This document shows positions 25,167 through 30,000 of a DNA stretch of 30,000 nucleotides, one piece after another (position 1 is the first letter of the stretch; each line of letters starts with the position of its first letter). The translations under genes were made by a program, and so were the position numbers. The notes under the pieces were generated by a model. That model ran no database searches. It saw only the letters and a list, made by a program, of their open reading frames with translations, and was not told the DNA's origin. Source of the DNA: Anaerolineae bacterium (lineage in GTDB: Bacteria; Chloroflexota; Anaerolineae; Promineifilales; Promineifilaceae); the NCBI GenBank assembly GCA_028277515.1, contig JANQGC010000132.1, positions 1 to 30,000 of the forward strand, written 5' to 3'.

Positions 25167-25194
25167 TCGCGCTACATAATCAGGAAGAGGAAAT

Positions 25195-26202
25195 ATGAGC
25201 CGGCCAGTGGTCGCGATTACTATCGGAAAAGCACATTACAAACGAATGTTCAGCCAGGAAGCCTGGTCATCCCTGGAGTCCTTCGCCAGCGTGATCCATC
25301 ATGACAGTGAGGAACCGGCAAATAAAAATGATTTAATGACATTGCTGCCTGGAGCAGATGCATGCATCACCAGTTGGGGAGTCGCCTGCCTGGATGCAGA
25401 TGTCGTCGTTGCGGCCCCGAATTTAAAAGCAATGGCCCATATGGGCAGCAGTGTCAAAAGATTTGTATCCAATGCCTTCTTTGAGAGAGGAATCCATCTG
25501 ACCAGTGCCGGTATTACGCTGGCCCGGGATGTGGCCGAAACAACTTTAGGGTTGATGATCGTTGGGCAGAAGCGGGTCTGGCCGTTAAGCCGTCATGTCC
25601 GTGAAGGAGGCTGGCGTGATGAACCGGATTGGGAAAAATGGCATCCACGAGAATTGTTCCGCAAGAAGGTGGGTGTCATTGGGGCCAGTAATGTCGGCCG
25701 GCATCTGATCACGCTCCTCAAACCGTTCGAGGCGGATATCTTGCTTTATGATCCCTTTGTAAACCAAACAGAAGCCACGGACCTGGGTACAACAAAAATG
25801 GATCTGAACCCTTTGCTGCGCATCTCTGACATTATCTCTTTACACGCCCCGGCCAACGAGGCGACTTATCACATGATCAACCGTGAACGGCTACAATTAA
25901 TGAAGGACAATGCACTGATCGTTAATACAGCGCGAGGGACCCTGATTGAAGAAGAGGCGTTGGTCGAAGAATTATCTAAAGGACGCTTCTTTGCCTTCTT
26001 GGACGTTACCGATCCGGAGCCGCCTGATATAGATAGCCCGCTGCGCCGCTTAGAAAATGTCGTCGTAATCCCCCATATTGCCGGTTGTATTGAAAATTGC
26101 AACCGTATGGGTGAACTTGCTGTGGAAGAGCTGCGCCGTTTTTTCTCCGGTGAAAAAGCTGTTTACCCCATTACTTCTGATCTATTTGATAGAATTTCTT
26201 GA
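25195..26202 (+). CDS. D-2-hydroxyacid dehydrogenase family protein
   Basis: 335 residues; GGAAGAGG precedes the ATG. NAD(P)-dependent reduction of 2-oxoacids or oxidation of D-2-hydroxyacids. The Rossmann domain is intact: KKVGVIGASNVGRHLI, with a GASNVG variant of GxGxxG and Asp186 (LLYDPF) for the adenosine ribose. The catalytic triad is Arg247 (NTARGTL), Glu275 (TDPEPPD) and His294 (IPHIAG). The catalytic domain is of moderate length with SAGITLARDVAETTLGLM in the usual place. It probably acts on a glycerate/hydroxypyruvate-like or sugar-acid intermediate, consistent with the hydroxypyruvate-isomerase-like gene downstream, but this is inference. Confidence 0.9.
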   Translation: MSRPVVAITIGKAHYKRMFSQEAWSSLESFASVIHHDSEEPANKNDLMTLLPGADACITSWGVACLDADVVVAAPNLKAMAHMGSSVKRFVSNAFFERGIHLTSAGITLARDVAETTLGLMIVGQKRVWPLSRHVREGGWRDEPDWEKWHPRELFRKKVGVIGASNVGRHLITLLKPFEADILLYDPFVNQTEATDLGTTKMDLNPLLRISDIISLHAPANEATYHMINRERLQLMKDNALIVNTARGTLIEEEALVEELSKGRFFAFLDVTDPEPPDIDSPLRRLENVVVIPHIAGCIENCNRMGELAVEELRRFFSGEKAVYPITSDLFDRIS

Positions 26203-26236
26203 CGCTGAAGTGGGTTGTTTTCTAAATAATTTAGTC

Positions 26237-26299
26237 ATGTGACAGTCACTTTGGTTATTTTTTGAGCGGCAATACGGATAAATAAAGTGACTGTCACTT
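26237..26299. repeat. Palindrome-ended intergenic repeat, copy 4 of 4
   Basis: 63 bp with ends ATGTGACAGTCACTT and AAGTGACTGTCACTT. On the minus strand the core contains ATTGCCGCTCAAAAAATAACC, closely matching copies 1 and 3, so this copy is in the opposite orientation. It splits the catabolic gene block, lying between the hydroxyacid dehydrogenase and the next SDR and ending 29 bp before that ATG. Confidence 0.85.
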
Positions 26300-26328
26300 G
26301 TTTAACTTGAAGAATCTGGAGTTGAGAA

Positions 26329-27108
26329 ATGAGACGATTTGAAGATCATGTAGTTTTTATCACTGGTGCGGCGAACGGAATTGGTGAAGCCTGTGCGTTG
26401 CGATTTGCCGAGGAAGGTGCCAATGTCGCCTGTGTTGATTATTCCGCAGACGCCAATGAATCGACCGCAGCAGAATGTCGCAGCCTCGGCGTTGATGCTG
26501 TAGCCCTGCACTGCGACGTGACCAGCCAGGAAAGCATCCAGGCGGCCGTAGAAACCACGATGAAGCGCTGGAACCGCATTGATACGCTGATCGCTTCGGC
26601 AGGAATCTACACAGGTGATCCCCTGGAAGAAGTGTCTTTGCAGCAATTTCAAAAAACAGTGGAGATAAATCTGACCGGCGTCTTTTTAACCATCCGTGCC
26701 ATCGCCTCAATTATGAAAAAGCAAGAGAGTGGAAGCATCATCAATCTCTCCTCGATGGCCGGCAAAACCAGTTGGCCGGCCTCGGCCGAATATTCTGCCT
26801 CAAAAAGCGGGGTCATCGGCTTGACACGCTCGGTAGCTATGGAACTGGCGCCATTTGGCGTCACCGTAAACGCTCTTTGTCCCGGCAACACCCTCACAGA
26901 TATGGTGCGTAATGTCGCTTCCCAGGTTGGTGAATTACAAGGATTGAGTGGTGAAGAATGGTTACAGATGCGCGCCAGCGATTGTCCAATGAATCGATTG
27001 GCAGAACCCTGGGAAATGGCCGGTGTTGTGGCCTTTCTGGCCTCAAAGGATTCGCGCTATATTACCGGACAGGCCATCGAAGTCGATGGTGGAATGGTGA
27101 TGTCTTGA
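26329..27108 (+). CDS. Classical SDR-family NAD(P)-dependent oxidoreductase
   Basis: 259 residues; GGAG lies upstream of the ATG. Complete classical SDR: VVFITGAANGIGEACAL (TGxxxGIG), Asp37 in CVDYS favouring NAD(H), HCDVTS, IASAGIY in the NNAG position, and the catalytic Ser142, Tyr155 and Lys159 in INLSSMAGK and AEYSASKSGV; then LCPGNTLTDM and VDGGMV at the end. It probably oxidises a secondary alcohol of a small polyol or sugar acid. Its TGA shares one base with the ATG of the next gene (TGATG), so the last three genes are tightly linked. Confidence 0.92.
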   Translation: MRRFEDHVVFITGAANGIGEACALRFAEEGANVACVDYSADANESTAAECRSLGVDAVALHCDVTSQESIQAAVETTMKRWNRIDTLIASAGIYTGDPLEEVSLQQFQKTVEINLTGVFLTIRAIASIMKKQESGSIINLSSMAGKTSWPASAEYSASKSGVIGLTRSVAMELAPFGVTVNALCPGNTLTDMVRNVASQVGELQGLSGEEWLQMRASDCPMNRLAEPWEMAGVVAFLASKDSRYITGQAIEVDGGMVMS

Positions 27109-27920
27109 TGCTCGAATATACCGGTTATTTGGATTTCTGGTTCACTGACCTGCCCATTGAAGAAAGAGTAGCTAGATTTACTGCTTTGGGGATCAACAAT
27201 TTGAATTTCTTTTTCTGGCGTCAGGTACCCCTAAAAGCCCTGGCAGAAGCTTGCCGGATTCATGGAGCACGCCTTTACTCCACCTTCGATGATGATATGG
27301 GTTCTTTAGCCGATCCGGGGGACAACGAGAAAACGATTCGATCCTGGTCCGAGAGCCTGGAGATGGCTGAAAAATTTGGTTTGGCGACACTATACATCTT
27401 TTCAAATCAGATCGTGCCTCAAGGTGGCGTTGATTATGTTCAGCCTTTATCCGGAAATTTCAGTGAGGCCGAGCAGTACGCCAATTTGCTCGATCAAACG
27501 GAGCAGATCATGAAACGGGTACAGCAAACTGATATTGAAGTGCGGGTTGAATGCCTGAACCGGTTTCACTTTGTCGGCAAAATATTGGTCGATAATCCAC
27601 GCCTGGCCGCTGACTGGGTGCGCAGAATAGATCACCCGCAATTCAGACTGACTTTTGATACCTACCACCAACAGCGTGGTTCGGGAGAATTACTGTGGCA
27701 TTTAGAAAATGATTTTGACTTGATTTCGGCCGTGCATATCGGCGATGTACCAACCCGGCAAGAGCCGGGAACGGGTGAAATTAATTTTAGAAATATTCGC
27801 GCAAAGTTACACGATCTGCGGTTTTCAGGGGAAATCGGGCTTGAATTTTCTCCATCAACGACTGAGGAAGCAGCCCTGGCGCAAACCAAAAAGATTTTTC
27901 CACTGGTTTATGGTGAATAG
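27108..27920 (+). CDS. Hydroxypyruvate isomerase-like TIM-barrel sugar isomerase/epimerase
   Basis: 270 residues from ATG 27108, fixed by the TGATG overlap; an in-frame ORF reaches back to 26958 inside the SDR. A xylose-isomerase-like TIM barrel with metal ligands in the family positions: Glu in VRVECLNRFHF, Asp/His in LTFDTYHQQ, HIGDVPTRQEPGTGEINF, and Glu in IGLEFSP. The HIGDVP-xx-EPGTGEIN stretch is typical of hydroxypyruvate and 2-oxotetronate isomerases (Hyi/OtnI). Likely reaction: aldose-ketose isomerisation of a short 2-oxo acid such as hydroxypyruvate or an oxotetronate. Follows the SDR and precedes the FAD oxidase by 4 bp. Confidence 0.85.
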   Translation: MLEYTGYLDFWFTDLPIEERVARFTALGINNLNFFFWRQVPLKALAEACRIHGARLYSTFDDDMGSLADPGDNEKTIRSWSESLEMAEKFGLATLYIFSNQIVPQGGVDYVQPLSGNFSEAEQYANLLDQTEQIMKRVQQTDIEVRVECLNRFHFVGKILVDNPRLAADWVRRIDHPQFRLTFDTYHQQRGSGELLWHLENDFDLISAVHIGDVPTRQEPGTGEINFRNIRAKLHDLRFSGEIGLEFSPSTTEEAALAQTKKIFPLVYGE

Positions 27921-27924
27921 CTAG

Positions 27925-29106
27925 ATGAATGAGACGGCCGATGCTGTCATTGTCGGGGGCGGAGTCATCGGTGCGAGTACCGCCTATCACCTGGCAAAAC
28001 GACAGTTCGGCCGTGTTGTCCTGCTGGAAAAGGATACGTTGGCCGGTGGGAGCACGGGTCGATCAGTTGCCACAATTGATTCCTTCACCCTCCAAGAATC
28101 ATTAGTTAAATTATATACTTACAGCACAAACTTTTTTCACAACTGCCGTGAAATTTTGGGCGGAGAGTGTGGTTTTGTAAAGACCGGGGTCATTTTTTTT
28201 GGTGGTAAAAAAGACGAGCTGCCTTTTCAATCGGCCGTGCAATATTTTAAAAACAGCAATCTAGGTATTCAGGTTACGTCCTTAGAGGAATTAAAAAAAT
28301 CAGATCCTCAGATTGATCTTTCCGGATTAACGACGGCACTATATGCTTCTAAGGCCGGATACGCCGATCCCCATTTGACCACTAACAGACTGGCAACGGC
28401 TGCCAGGAATTTGGGTGCCATAATTGAACAAGGTCGTGCCGCAACGAAAATAAATGTTTTAGGGGGACAAATAGAGGGGGTGGAAACGACACGCGGGCTA
28501 ATTAGCACTTCAAATGTTATCATCGCTGCCGGTCCGTGGAGCCGCTCAATCCTTCGTACGATAGAAATAAATCTACCTTTGAAGATCGTGCGTCATCCGG
28601 TGGTATCACTTAAACGCCCCATAGATTTGAAACCCTCACCGGCGGCCATGCTTGATCTCACATCAGCCATCTACGCCCGGCCTGAATCAGGCGGATTAAC
28701 GTTGCTGGGTTCTCTAGATCCACAAATAGGACATGATCAGATTGACGATCCAAAGGATGGACCCGGATATGTTTCCGATTCTTACATTAACTGGACAATG
28801 GAAAGGCTCATTAAACGCTATCCCCTTTACAATCATGCCCAAATTACAGGGGGCTGGGCTGGGCTGATGACATTAACACCGGATTGGCAGCCAATAATTG
28901 GCCGGCAATTGGAAGTGCAGGGTCTATACTATGTTACCGGGTTGAGTGGAGCAGGCTTTCAAATCAGTCCGGCCATCGGTTATTTCCTGTCCGGAGCAAT
29001 CGCAGGTGAAGCTAGAGCCAACAAAATTCTTGCCCCATTTTCGCCCGGCCGATTTCACACCGGCCGCCGGCACCTATCATCCTATCGTTCAACGCTTTCC
29101 GAATGA
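27925..29106 (+). CDS. DAO-family FAD-dependent oxidoreductase (sarcosine/glycine oxidase-like)
   Basis: 393 residues. An N-terminal FAD-binding Rossmann motif DAVIVGGGVIGASTAYHLAK (about 6-25), then VVLLEKDTLAGGSTGRS, the second family motif NVIIAAGPWSRSIL, and the C-terminal GGWAGLMTLTPDWQPIIG with YVTGLSGAGFQISPAIG, all typical of the D-amino-acid oxidase/sarcosine oxidase beta/glycerol-3-phosphate dehydrogenase superfamily. Probably oxidises a secondary amine, an N-methyl amino acid or a 2-hydroxyacid. No TM helix or signal. Last gene of the block; its stop lies 8 bp from the convergent stop of the TPR gene. Confidence 0.88.
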   Translation: MNETADAVIVGGGVIGASTAYHLAKRQFGRVVLLEKDTLAGGSTGRSVATIDSFTLQESLVKLYTYSTNFFHNCREILGGECGFVKTGVIFFGGKKDELPFQSAVQYFKNSNLGIQVTSLEELKKSDPQIDLSGLTTALYASKAGYADPHLTTNRLATAARNLGAIIEQGRAATKINVLGGQIEGVETTRGLISTSNVIIAAGPWSRSILRTIEINLPLKIVRHPVVSLKRPIDLKPSPAAMLDLTSAIYARPESGGLTLLGSLDPQIGHDQIDDPKDGPGYVSDSYINWTMERLIKRYPLYNHAQITGGWAGLMTLTPDWQPIIGRQLEVQGLYYVTGLSGAGFQISPAIGYFLSGAIAGEARANKILAPFSPGRFHTGRRHLSSYRSTLSE

Positions 29107-29114
29107 ACCAGGCT

Positions 29115-30000
29115 TCATTTTTGACCCTTCTTTGGACCGGCCGCTAAATCAGGATTCAATCGCATGGCTTCATCAAAATCATCCAGTGCCGGTTCTCGAC
29201 GGCCTAACGCGCGATGGACCATCCCCCTATAATAATAAGCGAGAGCATCTTCAGGATTGAGTCGAATAGCTTCGCTGTAATATCCTCGCGCTTCGGTTAA
29301 TCTGTCGAGCGCCCGCGCGACATCGCCACGATATCTATAAGCCAGGGCATTATTTTCATTGAGCTGGATAGCAGCATCAAAATCGTTTAATGCATCATTG
29401 TAGCGTTCTAAAGCTAAAAGAGTGATACCCCGATTAATAAAGAATTCCGGCTGTTTGAAATCCACCCCTATTGCTTTTTCATATTGACTTATAGCATCAT
29501 CATATCGCGTCAATGCGTGGAATATGGCACCTCTCCGATTGTAAGCCTGGCTTATCGACGGATCAAGAGACACTGCCTGACCATAATCGGCAAGCGACTC
29601 CGAATATTGCTCAAGTTCTTCATGAACAACACCCCGATGATAAAAATAAATAGCCTTATGCGAATCCATTTCGATAATCTTATTAAAATCTTCCAGGGCT
29701 TTCTTTAAGGACCCGGTTTCATGATATATCAGCCCACGCTGATAATAAGCATTGGTGTGCTGCGGATCAAGGGCAATGACATTGGAATAATCTGTTAATG
29801 CCTCCGTTAAGCGTTCCATCTTTTGGAAACTCGCTCCCCGGTTAAAATGTGCTTGAATGTTATCAGGCTGTTGGCGAACGACGGCATTATAATCGTGGAT
29901 AGCTTCTTCATATCGACCCAGATTGCGCAATACATCTCCCCGCTCGGCATGCATCTGCACCTCCTCCGGCGCCAGCCGTATCGCCTCCCCATAATACGCC
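29115..30000 (-). CDS. Tetratricopeptide repeat protein, C-terminal part (start beyond the window)
   Basis: The minus-strand frame stays open to the window edge; the GTG at 29960 is internal, because AYYGEAIRLAPEE continues upstream in frame. Eight consecutive 34-residue TPR units can be read, each starting RG (RGDVLRNLGRYEEAIHDYNA, RGASFQKM, RGLIYHET, RGVVHEEL, RGAIFHAL, RGITLLAL, RGDVARAL, RGMVHRAL) and carrying the usual W/L-G-Y-A-F-A-P pattern, with a ninth partial unit at the edge. The protein ends with a short basic tail (KKGQK). TPRs form superhelical protein-binding scaffolds; without the N-terminal domain the partner and role cannot be told. Confidence 0.88.
   Translation of the reverse strand, partial: AYYGEAIRLAPEEVQMHAERGDVLRNLGRYEEAIHDYNAVVRQQPDNIQAHFNRGASFQKMERLTEALTDYSNVIALDPQHTNAYYQRGLIYHETGSLKKALEDFNKIIEMDSHKAIYFYHRGVVHEELEQYSESLADYGQAVSLDPSISQAYNRRGAIFHALTRYDDAISQYEKAIGVDFKQPEFFINRGITLLALERYNDALNDFDAAIQLNENNALAYRYRGDVARALDRLTEARGYYSEAIRLNPEDALAYYYRGMVHRALGRREPALDDFDEAMRLNPDLAAGPKKGQK

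Overview
The window looks like bacterial chromosome with a moderate GC content (mid-to-upper 40s per cent, judged by eye). I see no phage, plasmid, insertion-sequence, CRISPR, rRNA or tRNA signature. The best guess is a member of the Chloroflexota (Anaerolineae / Ardenticatenia-like). This rests on the family mix: a cNMP-binding histidine kinase beside a receiver-thioredoxin-reductase fusion, DUF1269 and HdeD-like membrane proteins, an EF-P with a KPGRGKA loop, a multi-domain lamin-tail nuclease, and dense CGGCCG hexamers. No marker gene settles the phylum.

Layout. 1-741 (minus): the 5' part of an adenine deaminase gene, translationally coupled to ridA. 798-2334 (plus): a tiny membrane protein, elongation factor P and a secreted two-LysM protein. 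2356-4118 (minus): two coupled family-2 glycosyltransferases. 4308-8882 (plus): a large GH63-type glycosidase, an NAD(P)H-hydrate epimerase, and a GTPase with a TGS domain followed by a relic of a UPF0158 gene. 9268-14010 (plus): a 1580-residue secreted protein with lamin-tail-like domains and an ExeM-type nuclease domain, followed by stacked hairpins. 14329-15913 (plus): a DUF1269 glycine-zipper protein and an HdeD-like membrane protein. 16074-20043 (minus): a receiver/glutaredoxin-like/thioredoxin-reductase-like fusion, a cNMP-binding histidine kinase and a DUF3307 membrane protein. 20300-29106 (plus): eight tightly packed catabolic enzymes (aldehyde dehydrogenase, iron alcohol dehydrogenase, amidohydrolase, PTR1-like SDR, D-2-hydroxyacid dehydrogenase, classical SDR, hydroxypyruvate-isomerase-like protein, FAD amine/hydroxyacid oxidase). 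29115-30000 (minus): the end of a TPR protein that runs out of the window.

How the parts work together. The 20300-29106 block reads as one or two transcripts for degrading a small oxygenated or nitrogen-containing compound, but no transporter or regulator in the window names the substrate. The 16.8-20.0 kb pair reads as a two-component system whose response regulator output is a flavoprotein that lacks the usual redox cysteines.

The most unusual non-coding signals are two. First, four intergenic copies of a 62-63 bp element flanked by 15-bp termini that are each palindromic and are inverted relative to one another (1691, 15958, 18272, 26237). Second, a roughly tenfold excess of the palindromic hexamer CGGCCG across the window.
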